Made by a program: the position numbers and the translations under genes. Of a stretch of 64,000 nucleotides of DNA, positions 53,339 to 61,045 are shown in pieces. Position 1 is the first letter of the stretch; each line of letters opens with the position of its first letter. The stretch lies in assembly GCA_030695565.1 (NCBI GenBank), contig JAUYRZ010000079.1, positions 1 to 64,000 on the forward strand, in the 5' to 3' direction. Under the pieces are notes generated by a model. The model was not told the DNA's origin. It did no database searches and saw only the letters and a program-made list of their open reading frames with translations. This DNA comes from Archangium sp. (GTDB lineage Bacteria; Myxococcota; Myxococcia; Myxococcales; Myxococcaceae).

Positions 53339-53467
53339 ATGAACGACAAACTCGAGTTGATGCTTCGCGACCCGGCGGGCCGCGTCGGTGTGCCGATTCT
53401 CCTGTGGTTGGGCGGCGTACCGCTGGGCCTGGTGCTGCTCGCCTGGTTCTTCTTCTTCCGCGGCTGA
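53339..53467 (+). CDS. 42-residue membrane protein
   Basis: A short gene (MNDKLELMLR start, FFFFRG end) preceded by a strong ribosome site, GGAGAAAGGAG ending 8 nt before the ATG. The sequence has a polar N-terminal helix (1-14), then one membrane helix (about 19-40, rich in Leu, Gly, Trp, Phe) and a final Arg-Gly. I recall similar short proteins in other proteobacteria, usually annotated as hypothetical. It may modulate a larger membrane complex; nothing nearby tells which. Confidence 0.6.
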   Translation: MNDKLELMLRDPAGRVGVPILLWLGGVPLGLVLLAWFFFFRG

Positions 53468-53501
53468 GCATTTCTGCCACGGTTCGCGCCTGGGTGAGGC
53501 G

Positions 53502-53600
53502 TCAGCGCTGTGAGCGGAGGTACTCGGCGAACTTGTCGAGTGTCTGGTAGCCCAGCTCAACCGCGCCGAAACCGATTCCCGCATCGCGCTGCGCCTTGAT
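53502..53600 (-). pseudogene. Remnant of a C-terminus, possibly SRPBCC/AHSA1-like
   Basis: A minus-strand frame ends DKFAEYLRSQR then TGA and begins with no usable start. The preceding segment GFGAVELGYQTLDKFAEY resembles the final helix of AHSA1/SRPBCC proteins. Only about 33 codons survive and the upstream sequence shows no matching frame. The identification is weak. Confidence 0.35.
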
Positions 53601-53662
53601 TCCAACCCTTCTCCTCCGATCTGGGCTTGTTCGCCCGCTGCCAACTCGCTGTGCTCTCACGC

Positions 53663-54037
53663 ATGGCGGATCTTCGGATCACCTGGGTGCGCGGCGCGAA
53701 GCAGGTGGGACCTGAGGAGCTCATCGGCGTGCTCGAAGTCCACGCCGACGGCAGCTGCCGCGCGCTCTTTGCGGAGCGAACCGAGGTCGAGGGCCGCAGC
53801 CACATCCGGTTGGCGCGCACGGTGTGGCCCGGGAAGGACTCGCTCGAGACCCGGTGGTGGAGCCTGGTGCTCGACGCCCGATACAAGGTGGACATCGTTC
53901 GCAATGGCTCGTGCGGCGATCCACTCTTGACCGTGGATGTTCCCCGCATCACGCGCGCGCTGTTGGAGCTCGAGCTGATTGGCGCGAGCACCATGATCGC
54001 GGTGGATGACGGCCCGATCCGGCTGCTTCAGCCGTGA
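53663..54037 (+). CDS. Small hypothetical protein
   Basis: 124 residues from the ATG at 53663. Beta-rich, beginning MADLRITWVRGAKQVGPEEL and containing a repeated strand pattern (LEVHADGSCRALFAERTEV, WWSLVLDARYKVDIV). No signal peptide or known motif. It is convergent with the PLP-enzyme gene with 19 nt between stops. Confidence 0.5.
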   Translation: MADLRITWVRGAKQVGPEELIGVLEVHADGSCRALFAERTEVEGRSHIRLARTVWPGKDSLETRWWSLVLDARYKVDIVRNGSCGDPLLTVDVPRITRALLELELIGASTMIAVDDGPIRLLQP

Positions 54038-54056
54038 CCGCCACGCACGATGCTCA

Positions 54057-55979
54057 CTACGCCTGGCGCTGAGGCCGGTACTTGCGCTCGAAGAAGGGCT
54101 CCATCGCGGCCAGCAGGCCATCGACGTCGGCCAGCTCGGGCACCGAGACCCGGCAGATCTGAACGTTGTCCCGTTTTTGCGCCGCCTTCACCTCGGCCGT
54201 CAACGCGCCCTGCGTCGATTCCTGAGGGTTGATGACGTAGAAGACGTCGGGCTTCCCGTCGCCGGTCGACTGGCCATAGCTGACGCGGTTCTTCACCAGG
54301 GCCGGCGCCTGCTTCAGCAGCGAGTCGACGAACTCATCGACCAGGTCGGGGAAGGTCGTGGGCGCGGCGGGGAGGTAGAAAGACAAGAGCCCGCTCGCCA
54401 TGCCCTCGGTCACCTGCTCCGGGGTGATCGCGTAGAGCGTGATCTCGTGACCCCGCCGGCGGAGCGCCGCGCGAAGGCCCTCGGCCAGCTTCATGGTGTG
54501 CTCGCTGATGGTGGCGAGCCGGGGTCGCAGATCACCGAGGGCCTCCAGCAAGTGCACCAGCTGCGCGGGCTTCGCGAAGGAGTCGGCGTCGCGACCCAGC
54601 ACCCGCGCCCGGGCGACGATCTGCTGGGCCAGGGGCTCGTCTGCACAGGCCACCACCCCGAGCGTCGCTTTGCCCTTGGTGAAGTACTTGGAGCCGCTCT
54701 TCACCAGCAGGAAGGGCCAGTCGTGCGCCCACGCGCGGCTGAAGATCGCAAAGAGGGGCGCCAGCGTGGTGTCGACGATGACGGGAACGCGGCGCTTCGT
54801 CGTCTGCTCGTGGGAGCGCAGCGCCCGCATCAGCGCCTCGAAGTCGTGCGCCTGCAGCTCAGGGTTGGTCGGCGTCTCGAGGAAGACACAGGCAGGCGAC
54901 GTACCGAGGCCTGCGAGGCCGGCGATCACGCGGTCGATTAACGTCACGGGCCTGCCGTCGACGCCTTGCCCCAGCACGGCCAGCGGCGCCGGCTTCACGC
55001 GCGTTCGCTTGAGCAAGTCGGTGATGAGCTGACCCGTGCCGCCGTAGCCGTTCTGCGCATAGAAGATCGTGACCGGCTCAGGACCGAGCACGTCGCCCAG
55101 CGCCTCGAACACCGCCGCTTCCGCCGCGAGGCCGGTGCAGAAGGTGAGGCTGTCGCGCATCTGGGGAAACAGCGCCTGCAGTCGCGCGTGGCAAGCCTCG
55201 TGGGTGGCCTCGGCGAAACGGGTCGGGGTCACGCCAGCGGCCAGCTCGAGCTCCGTGCGCGCATCCGACGCGATGAGCGCCGAGACGGTGCGCTTGCGAA
55301 CGAGCTGAATGCCGGCGGACACGATGCGCGACGGGTCTCGCAGCAGCAGCACCCCACCGTGCATGACGGGAAAGCAGACGGCATCAGCGCCCAGACTCGA
55401 CACGTCGCCGGTGAAGCGCTTCGCGGTGACGAAGACCGTCAGGACGTCAGCCGACGCGGCCGGCAGCGAGCCTTCCCAGCGCTCGTGGAGCTCGACGCCG
55501 TCGCCCCGCAGCGCCTTCTTCTTCTCGTCGGACACGGGGAGCACGTGATCTGCGTAGACCCTGACCTTCAAGGTTCGGAGCGGCGACTCGATGACGGCGA
55601 GCCACGGCTTGGTCACCGAGGCGAAAGAGAAGCAGCGCGCGGCGTTGGTGTGCGACTGCACCCAGAGTTCGAAGAGCGTGGAGAGTGGCTGCCCGAGGCG
55701 CGCGTAGTCGAACGGCAGACCGACGGTGATGAGGGCCTCACGGATCTGAGCGGGCGATGGCGCCGGCTCGACGACGAGTCGCGAGAGCACGGCGGCGAAG
55801 CGCGCAGCGAAGCCCTCATCGGAATCGAAGCGGGTCAGATCGTAGGTGGTGGCGCGAGGGTCCCAGTCGTCGGGCAGCGCGCCCGGCGCGAGCAGGCGCG
55901 GCAAGGCGAGCTCGAGCTGTTTCTTGAACTCGACACCGAGCACGATGCGGCCATCTGAACCGGGGGAAGTCGTCGCCAT
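54057..55979 (-). CDS. PLP-dependent Cys/Met-metabolism-like enzyme with long N-terminal domain
   Basis: 640 residues. The last 400 are a fold-type I PLP enzyme of the cystathionine gamma-synthase type: NGYGGTGQLITDLL (phosphate contacts), FLETPTNPELQAHDF, VIVDTTLAPLF (the Asp that contacts the pyridine N) and VKSGSKYFTKGKAT with the Schiff-base lysine K431. The first 230 residues are an extra domain containing VYADHVLPVSDEKKKALRG and no recognised motif. Normal family members have about 390 residues, so this is a fusion or a distinct subfamily. Probably cytoplasmic; substrate unknown. The ATG at 55979 is the first start in frame. Confidence 0.78.
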   Translation of the reverse strand: MATTSPGSDGRIVLGVEFKKQLELALPRLLAPGALPDDWDPRATTYDLTRFDSDEGFAARFAAVLSRLVVEPAPSPAQIREALITVGLPFDYARLGQPLSTLFELWVQSHTNAARCFSFASVTKPWLAVIESPLRTLKVRVYADHVLPVSDEKKKALRGDGVELHERWEGSLPAASADVLTVFVTAKRFTGDVSSLGADAVCFPVMHGGVLLLRDPSRIVSAGIQLVRKRTVSALIASDARTELELAAGVTPTRFAEATHEACHARLQALFPQMRDSLTFCTGLAAEAAVFEALGDVLGPEPVTIFYAQNGYGGTGQLITDLLKRTRVKPAPLAVLGQGVDGRPVTLIDRVIAGLAGLGTSPACVFLETPTNPELQAHDFEALMRALRSHEQTTKRRVPVIVDTTLAPLFAIFSRAWAHDWPFLLVKSGSKYFTKGKATLGVVACADEPLAQQIVARARVLGRDADSFAKPAQLVHLLEALGDLRPRLATISEHTMKLAEGLRAALRRRGHEITLYAITPEQVTEGMASGLLSFYLPAAPTTFPDLVDEFVDSLLKQAPALVKNRVSYGQSTGDGKPDVFYVINPQESTQGALTAEVKAAQKRDNVQICRVSVPELADVDGLLAAMEPFFERKYRPQRQA

Positions 55980-56015
55980 GCCTCGGATTGTGCCGGTGGA
56001 GGGTGGAGGGCGCCA

Positions 56016-56675
56016 CTACTCCTCGGGCGTCTCCCACTCGCCGCCGAGCGGCGCGCCCCCATCGGGCTGGGAAGCGAACGAGAACTGAAGCGTCTTGCCG
56101 CGCGTCAGCTCACCGGCGTTCTTGCCCGTGCAGCGGATGAAGGCCTCCTGCCGGCAGGGGTCGACCATCAGGAGCGTGCAGTGGAGCTTCACCCGCTCGG
56201 CCTTCTGCCGCGCGGCGGCCTCCCGGATGCACTCGTTGTGCAGTCGCGCCGACTCCTTCTTGAACTCGCGCAGCTCTCGCACCTTCTGCGCCTCCGTCAG
56301 GCCGGGACCCAAGGCCATGTTGAGATCGTGCGAGCACTCACACTCGGGACAGTCGTCGCCTGATTCCTCCTCGAGAACGAGCATGGGGAGCGGCTGCTCC
56401 TCGAGCTCCTCTTTGCTCGGGGCATGCAGCTGAAAGGTCACGCCTGCCTGCTCCGAGTAACTGCCAGTGCACATCGCGCTCGCCCAGGAGCGCGGGCACA
56501 CCCAGACCGGCGCCTCGCAACCGAGCGCCGCAGGAGCCGTCACCTTCAGACACTCGTCCCCTTTCAGGGCGAGCTTCATCGGGTGCCGCTCAGCGAAGCG
56601 CTTTCGCTGCGCGAGGGTCGGCGAGAGCGGCACGCCCGCGATCAGCACCAGCCCGGTCAGCAGCCAACGTGTCAT
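56016..56675 (-). CDS. Secreted Cys-containing protein, unknown function
   Basis: 219 residues from the ATG at 56675, which opens the signal peptide (MTRWLLTGLVLIAGVPLSP). A longer frame would run into a palindromic repeat and is rejected. The mature part has about ten cysteines, including CPECECSH, and a helical middle (LTEAQKVRELREFKKESA) that looks like a coiled coil. No family recognised. It lies 36 nt upstream of the PLP-enzyme gene on the same strand and may be co-transcribed. Confidence 0.62.
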   Translation of the reverse strand: MTRWLLTGLVLIAGVPLSPTLAQRKRFAERHPMKLALKGDECLKVTAPAALGCEAPVWVCPRSWASAMCTGSYSEQAGVTFQLHAPSKEELEEQPLPMLVLEEESGDDCPECECSHDLNMALGPGLTEAQKVRELREFKKESARLHNECIREAAARQKAERVKLHCTLLMVDPCRQEAFIRCTGKNAGELTRGKTLQFSFASQPDGGAPLGGEWETPEE

Positions 56676-56722
56676 TCCCGTTGGTCGTCCGACGCCCGAA
56701 TTTGGGGTAGCGCCTCGCTTGG

Positions 56723-56765
56723 CTCCCTCGCCCTGCGGAGCGGGGAGAGGGTCGGGGAGAGGGGC
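56723..56765. repeat. GC-rich palindromic repeat (family copy 7)
   Basis: ctccctcgccctgcggagcg followed by gggagagggtcggggagagg. The arms CTCCCTCGCCC / GGGAGAGGG are imperfect and the orientation matches copy 1. It lies between the secreted-protein start and the HlyD-like stop. Confidence 0.6.
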
Positions 56766-56803
56766 CATCTGTGCACCCGAAGGCCCCCTGTCTGTGCGCC
56801 GTA

Positions 56804-57709
56804 CTAGCGCCAGACCAGCGCGCGCTCAGTGGCCTCGATGTCGGCGTCGCCCTGGACACCGGCGGCGAGCCCACCCCGGGCGTTGTTGAGCTGGGCCTCA
56901 GCGACGTCGCCCCTGGCGTCGGCCCCGAAGACAGTCCGCTGGGTTCCGCCGGTGGGGAGCGTGAGCACCACGCCCATGCCTTTGAGCACCGCTTCTCCGG
57001 AGGGGACCCTCACGAGCGCCTTCAGCCTTCCGGTGTCCTCCACGGTGGCGATCTTCGCGTCCCTGGCGACGGGCTTGCCCTTCTCGAGAGCGGTGAGGGT
57101 GATCACGCCTGATGCGGGCGCGATGATGTCGGCCGACGCGATGAAGGACCTGGCGGAGGCGATGGCCTCTTTGGTTTCGGCGATCTTCTTCTCCAGCTCG
57201 CGTTGGGTGAGGCCGGTGCCGAGGGGCGGGGTGGCCCTCACCACCGCGGAGGCAGCCGTCTTCTGCTGCTTCTCGGCAGCGGTCAGCGCGGGCGTCTTCG
57301 TCCCGTTGGCGGCCTTGCGGGCCCTCTCGAGGGCGGCGTCGGCGGACTTGAGGGCCCTCAGCCATTGGACGAGCGCGGCCCTCGCCTTCCAGTCGGGCTT
57401 GCCTGGCTGCCGCTTCTCGAGCGTGGCGAGTTGTTGTTCGAGCACGGGGAGTTTTTCTTCGAGCGCCGCGACGTCGTACCTGGCGATGATCGCACCTCTG
57501 GTGACGAGCGCACCGCTCTGCGCGCTGACCTCTCCGATGACGCCGTCGTGCTGGGCGAGGAGGGTGAAGGTGCCCGCGGGCGTGAGCACGTAGGAACTCT
57601 TCACGGTATGAGGCAGGGGCACCGCGAGGAGCGCGCTCATGACGAGGATGAGGGCGAAGAGCGTGATGACGAGAGGACGCTTCGAGCGCTGAGTCTCACC
57701 GGTGGGCAT
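56804..57709 (-). CDS. HlyD-family periplasmic adaptor-like protein
   Basis: 301 residues. An N-terminal membrane helix (about 12-33) is followed by the first lipoyl half (FTLLAQHDGVIGEVSAQSGALVTRGAIIARYD). A coiled-coil hairpin (about 80-185), the second lipoyl half (ASADIIAPASGVITLTALEKGKPV) and a beta barrel follow. This is the plan of membrane-fusion proteins. No transporter or outer-membrane partner gene is adjacent, so it is an orphan or works with a distant pump. Confidence 0.83.
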   Translation of the reverse strand: MPTGETQRSKRPLVITLFALILVMSALLAVPLPHTVKSSYVLTPAGTFTLLAQHDGVIGEVSAQSGALVTRGAIIARYDVAALEEKLPVLEQQLATLEKRQPGKPDWKARAALVQWLRALKSADAALERARKAANGTKTPALTAAEKQQKTAASAVVRATPPLGTGLTQRELEKKIAETKEAIASARSFIASADIIAPASGVITLTALEKGKPVARDAKIATVEDTGRLKALVRVPSGEAVLKGMGVVLTLPTGGTQRTVFGADARGDVAEAQLNNARGGLAAGVQGDADIEATERALVWR

Positions 57710-57773
57710 CCGCCTTCAGTAAAAGGAGCGTCGAGTGATGAACCACCCGGTAGTGGTTGGATCAGTTGAAATC

Positions 57774-57793
57774 AGTGGGCCCACCAGGTTCGA
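57774..57793. repeat. tRNA 3'-end copy, possible attachment-site remnant (distal)
   Basis: AGTGGGCCCACCAGG (57774-57788) is identical to 60206-60220, the 3' end of the tRNA(CAU) gene and its flank. The match then continues as TTCGA with one base missing, giving 20 of 21 positions. It lies 2.43 kb from the tRNA and is oriented as expected for the far end of a tRNA-targeted insertion. Confidence 0.65.
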
Positions 57794-57816
57794 TTTCTAG
57801 CCGCGAGGGAACTCGT

Positions 57817-58149
57817 ATGAGCCAGCGTGACCAAGTCCTTCGTCGTATCGAGAAGCTGAAGGCATCGATGCCGAGGGAACCACCGATGCGTGACAGCGTC
57901 GTCTCACAGTCGGGGAAGGAGCGAGCCGAGATCGCTTACCTCTACTTGAGCATCGGCGACGAGGAGTCGGCCGCCGGCATGTACGTCGAGGGCCCTCGTT
58001 GGTCCCATGCTTGCGGTGACGTCATGGGGGCGGTCGTGCTCGTGAAACAGTCGCTCAGGCTGCGACCGCGAAACGAACAGGCGCTGGAGCTGTATCGAAC
58101 ACTGTGGGCTCTCGCCGGCCTCGGCGACACCCCGGATCCGGTCCAATGA
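57817..58149 (+). CDS. Small TPR-like protein
   Basis: 110 residues from the ATG at 57817 (GAGGGA 7 nt upstream). Two or three short helices form a repeat-like array (ERAEIAYLYLSIGDEESAAG, VLVKQSLRLRPRNEQALELY), the second close to a TPR consensus. The N-terminus (QRDQVLRRIEKLKASM) is a basic helix. Its stop overlaps the HEAT-repeat gene's ATG. It is the first gene inside the candidate tRNA islet. Confidence 0.65.
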   Translation: MSQRDQVLRRIEKLKASMPREPPMRDSVVSQSGKERAEIAYLYLSIGDEESAAGMYVEGPRWSHACGDVMGAVVLVKQSLRLRPRNEQALELYRTLWALAGLGDTPDPVQ

Positions 58150-59003
58150 CGACGCCGCCAGACGAACGAACCATCCCTGAACTCGTCGCAGTTGCATTGG
58201 CCGGCGACGAAGACGACCAAGACGCTTGGGACGCCATCCGGTCGCTTCACCTGCGAGGGGACGCGCCCACCTTCGACGCCGCGGCGGAGTTGATGCGCTC
58301 TCCGTCCGAGAAAAGGAGAGGCCGAGCCGTAGACATCTTGGCGCAACTGGGAACCCCAACGCCGAGCCCTGAACTTCGAGCGAAGTGTGCAGAGGCGATC
58401 ATCGGCCTCCTGCTTGGTGAGCAGTCGCCTGCGGTTCTGAATTCCATTGGCGTTGCCTTGGGCCACCTCGGAGACCCCCGAGCTGTCAGCGCACTCCTTT
58501 CCCTCAAGGATCACCCTGATTCTGGGGTGCGCTTTGGAGTCGTGCGGGGCTTGTCATCGCACAGCGAGCCCTCAGCGATCGAGGGCCTCATCCAGTTGTC
58601 GAACGACTTTGACGACGACGTTCGGAACTGGGCGACCTTCGGTCTGGGAAGCATGACGGATGTTGATACGCCGGCCGTTCGACAAGCCTTGGTTGCCCGT
58701 CTTGGTGACAGCAATGACGAGATTCGAGGCGAAGCACTCGAAGGGCTCGCTCAGCGCAAGGACCAAAGGGTGTTGGATCCACTCCGGCGCGAACTGACCG
58801 GCCGGCCTGTGGGCGTTCTAGCGGTGGATGCCGCTGGTTCACTTGGAGATCCTTCGCTGCTGCCGCTTCTGCTGGAACTTCGACTCGCTGCCTCGCACGA
58901 AAACGCGGACGAGTACTTCAAGAGCGTCCTCAATGAGGCCATCGGCGCTCTCGAAAACGTGAGGGCAAGTCGGCCTGTCGCTGAAGCAGGCAAGACGACC
59001 TAG
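58146..59003 (+). CDS. HEAT-repeat protein
   Basis: 285 residues. At least six helix pairs of HEAT/PBS-lyase type: SPAVLNSIGVALGHLGD then DPRAVSALLSLKDHPDSG, VRFGVVRGLSSHSEPSAIEG, VRNWATFGLGSMTDVDTP and RGEALEGLAQRKDQRVLDPL. Such scaffolds bind other proteins. Codons look less GC-rich than elsewhere: two 60-base lines counted by hand give 62% and 60% GC against 73% for one line of the TetR gene at 60.4 kb. Overlaps the preceding gene by 4 nt, so the two are a unit, perhaps a scaffold pair. No enzymatic motif. Confidence 0.8.
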   Translation: MTTPPDERTIPELVAVALAGDEDDQDAWDAIRSLHLRGDAPTFDAAAELMRSPSEKRRGRAVDILAQLGTPTPSPELRAKCAEAIIGLLLGEQSPAVLNSIGVALGHLGDPRAVSALLSLKDHPDSGVRFGVVRGLSSHSEPSAIEGLIQLSNDFDDDVRNWATFGLGSMTDVDTPAVRQALVARLGDSNDEIRGEALEGLAQRKDQRVLDPLRRELTGRPVGVLAVDAAGSLGDPSLLPLLLELRLAASHENADEYFKSVLNEAIGALENVRASRPVAEAGKTT

Positions 59004-59114
59004 CGGCCCTAACCGCACAGGCTTCAGCTTGGGACTCGGAGAGCGCCAGCGCGGTCGCGCGAGAACTCCTGGGCCGACTGATCCCGCCAATCACTCATCG
59101 TTGGCTTTGCCCTA

Positions 59115-59882
59115 CTACGTGCTGGGACTCGTCCTCGACGACGCCGTGGCGCTGCCTCTTCGGCTTGACCTCCTCGAGGACGCTGGCTCGGAGAGGATCT
59201 CGAGCATCCGCTTTGCCAGGACCATGGCCGAGCCGGGGTTCTGCCCGGTGACCAGATTTCGGTCTTCGACCATGTACGGCTTCCACATCTCGACGGAGCT
59301 GAAGTCGACGCCGATCTTCTCCTTGAGCTCGGTCTCGAGCAGCCACGGCGCGCTGGAGGCGAGACCGACGGCCTCCTCCTCCTTGTTGGTGAAGGCCGTG
59401 ACCCGGTACCCCTTGAAGGGGGACACGCCGTGGATCCGGGTGGCCAGCAGAGCGGCCGGGGCGTGACACACGATGAAGAGAGGGTTTCCCGAGGTGAGCT
59501 GTGCGGTGAGCAGTCGTCCCACGTCGGCGTCGAACGCAAGGTCCGACATCGGCCCGTGACCGCCCGGCATGTACACGGCGTCGTAGTCCTCGAGCCGGAC
59601 GTTCGAGAGCGCGAGTGGGCGCCGCATCACCTCTGCGGACCGGATGATGGCCTCGAGCTCGAGTGCAGCCTTCTCCCCGCCCACCATCGAAGGACGCAAG
59701 CTCATCATGTCGACGTTCGGGGTCACGGCGTTGGGCGTCGCAACCACGACCTCGTGCCCCGCATCCGTGAGGATCTTGTATGGGTTCGCAAACTCCTCGG
59801 CCCAGTAGCCGGTCGCGTACCTCGTACCGTCCTTCAGCACCCAGTACGTGGCTCCGCTCACGATGAAAAGTACCTTTGCCAT
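59115..59882 (-). CDS. DJ-1/PfpI-family protein (Hsp31-like)
   Basis: 255 residues; GAGGAGG stands 6 nt before the ATG at 59882. Key features are the glutamate-containing strand region VYMPGGHGPMSDL and the nucleophile elbow FIVCHAPAALLA with C139. Members act as glyoxalases, deglycases or chaperones. The C-terminus after LEILSEPAS is an unusual Ser/Arg-rich run of about 20 residues (RRSSRRGSATASS) not typical of the family, possibly a frameshifted tail or a read-through. It lies inside the candidate islet on the opposite strand to the HEAT gene. Confidence 0.82.
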   Translation of the reverse strand: MAKVLFIVSGATYWVLKDGTRYATGYWAEEFANPYKILTDAGHEVVVATPNAVTPNVDMMSLRPSMVGGEKAALELEAIIRSAEVMRRPLALSNVRLEDYDAVYMPGGHGPMSDLAFDADVGRLLTAQLTSGNPLFIVCHAPAALLATRIHGVSPFKGYRVTAFTNKEEEAVGLASSAPWLLETELKEKIGVDFSSVEMWKPYMVEDRNLVTGQNPGSAMVLAKRMLEILSEPASSRRSSRRGSATASSRTSPST

Positions 59883-60207
59883 GGCGACCTCCTCTGCCCT
59901 CGGAGGTTGTGTAACCACGTCTCCGATCGTTGCCATCCGTGGGTCGGCCCGTGCCCGGATGTCGCGCAGCAGGTTGCGCCGATGCTCGAAATGCAGAGCG
60001 GGCAAGACGAACAGGCGGGACGTTTTGAGTCGACAAGAGCACGCTGGCGACGCCGACGACCGTGGCCGCGACGATCGAGCTGACCGTCTCGTCAGAGGCG
60101 GAAGGCGCGCGCCATGGTCTGCCGGTGGTCCCACCGACGTCGCAACCCTCATCACGCGCAAAGTCCTACCGCGAGAATCATGAGCGCTGGCGCGCGGCTG
60201 AACTGAG
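59883..60207. other. Non-coding stretch without recognised features
   Basis: 325 bases between the DJ-1-like start and the tRNA. I find no gene, terminator or RNA structure that I can support. Frames here are short and lack a codon bias. As part of the candidate islet it may be the remains of a lost integrase or other gene. Confidence 0.5.
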
Positions 60208-60220
60208 TGGGCCCACCAGG
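60206..60220. repeat. tRNA 3'-end segment matching the distal copy (possible attachment site)
   Basis: AGTGGGCCCACCAGG, comprising two flanking bases, the discriminator base, the 3' acceptor strand and T-stem bases of the tRNA(CAU) gene, is repeated exactly at 57774-57788. Confidence 0.65.
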
Positions 60221-60279
60221 ATTCGAACCTGGAACCAAGCGGTTATGAGCCGCCAGCTCTACCGTTGAGCTATGAGCCC
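60208..60279 (-). tRNA. tRNA with CAU anticodon (Met elongator, or Ile2 after modification)
   Basis: 72 nt, reading GGGCTCA at the 5' end and TGGGCCC-A at the 3' end (7-bp acceptor stem with one G-U), D arm GCTC-AACGGTA-GAGC, anticodon stem GGCGG/CCGCT with loop CTCATAA, variable region TGGTT and T arm CCAGG-TTCGAAT-CCTGG. The CCA end is not encoded. The anticodon is CAU; whether it is elongator methionine or the lysidine-modified isoleucine tRNA cannot be told from this reading. It is not the initiator, as acceptor pair 1-72 is formed. Confidence 0.9.
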
Positions 60280-60328
60280 GTTCGCTTCCGGCTGACGAAC
60301 GCGGGGCACCCTACCAGACGGACGCCGC

Positions 60329-60946
60329 GTGCCTACCAGAGCCCGAAAGAAGCGTGAGACGTATCACCACGGAGACCTCTCCAACGCGCTCGTGGCCGCC
60401 GCCCTCGAGGTGATCGCCAAGGAAGAGCAGCTCACGCTGCGCGAGGTGAGCCGCCGGGTGGGCGTCAACCACCGCGCCGTCTACCGCCACTTCGCAGACC
60501 TCACCTCGCTGCTCGCCGCGGTGGCCGAGCAGGGCTACCGCCAGCTGCTCATCGTGCTCCAGGAAGCGCTCGACTCGGCCAAACGCTCCGCCCCCGAGAA
60601 GCGCATGGAGGCGCTCGCCTGCGCCTACGTCGCCTTCGCGATCGATCACTCTGCGCACTACCGGATCATGTTCGGCCGCCGGCTCAACGAAGACGGCCAG
60701 TTCCCCATTCTCGAAGAACTCGTGCTCAAGGCCTTCGAGCTCATCGACGCCGAAGTGCTCGCCGGCATCGAGTCAGGCCGCTTCGTCGCGCGCCCCCGCC
60801 GTGAGCTGGTCTTCGCCTTCTGGAGCCTGGCCCACGGCTTCGCCAGCCTCGCCCTGGTGCGCCGCATCAAGGTGAAACGGGTGCTGGTCGACCCCTACGT
60901 GAAGCAGATCGTCGCGCCTTTCATCGCCGGCCTGCACGCGCTCTGA
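60329..60946 (+). CDS. TetR-family transcriptional regulator
   Basis: 205 residues from GTG. The N-terminal helix-turn-helix is plain: HHGDLSNALVAAALEVIAKE, then LTLREVSRRVGVNHRAVYRHF with the recognition helix at about 43-53. The C-terminal helical ligand-binding domain contains VAFAIDHSAHYRIMFG. It probably represses itself or the hydrolase gene 99 nt downstream on the same strand. Effector unknown. Confidence 0.88.
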   Translation: MPTRARKKRETYHHGDLSNALVAAALEVIAKEEQLTLREVSRRVGVNHRAVYRHFADLTSLLAAVAEQGYRQLLIVLQEALDSAKRSAPEKRMEALACAYVAFAIDHSAHYRIMFGRRLNEDGQFPILEELVLKAFELIDAEVLAGIESGRFVARPRRELVFAFWSLAHGFASLALVRRIKVKRVLVDPYVKQIVAPFIAGLHAL

Positions 60947-61045
60947 CCTCGAGCTCCCCGCCCATCCTGCTGGCCGCATGAATGTCCCCGGGCTGGCTTG
61001 AAAAGGGGAACAGGGCTCCTTAATGTCTCCGCTGGAGACTTACCC

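Noticed and set aside
60208-60279. Initiator tRNA-fMet
   Set aside because: Position 1 pairs with 72 (G-C) and the three G-C pairs at the base of the anticodon stem are not present, so it is not an initiator.
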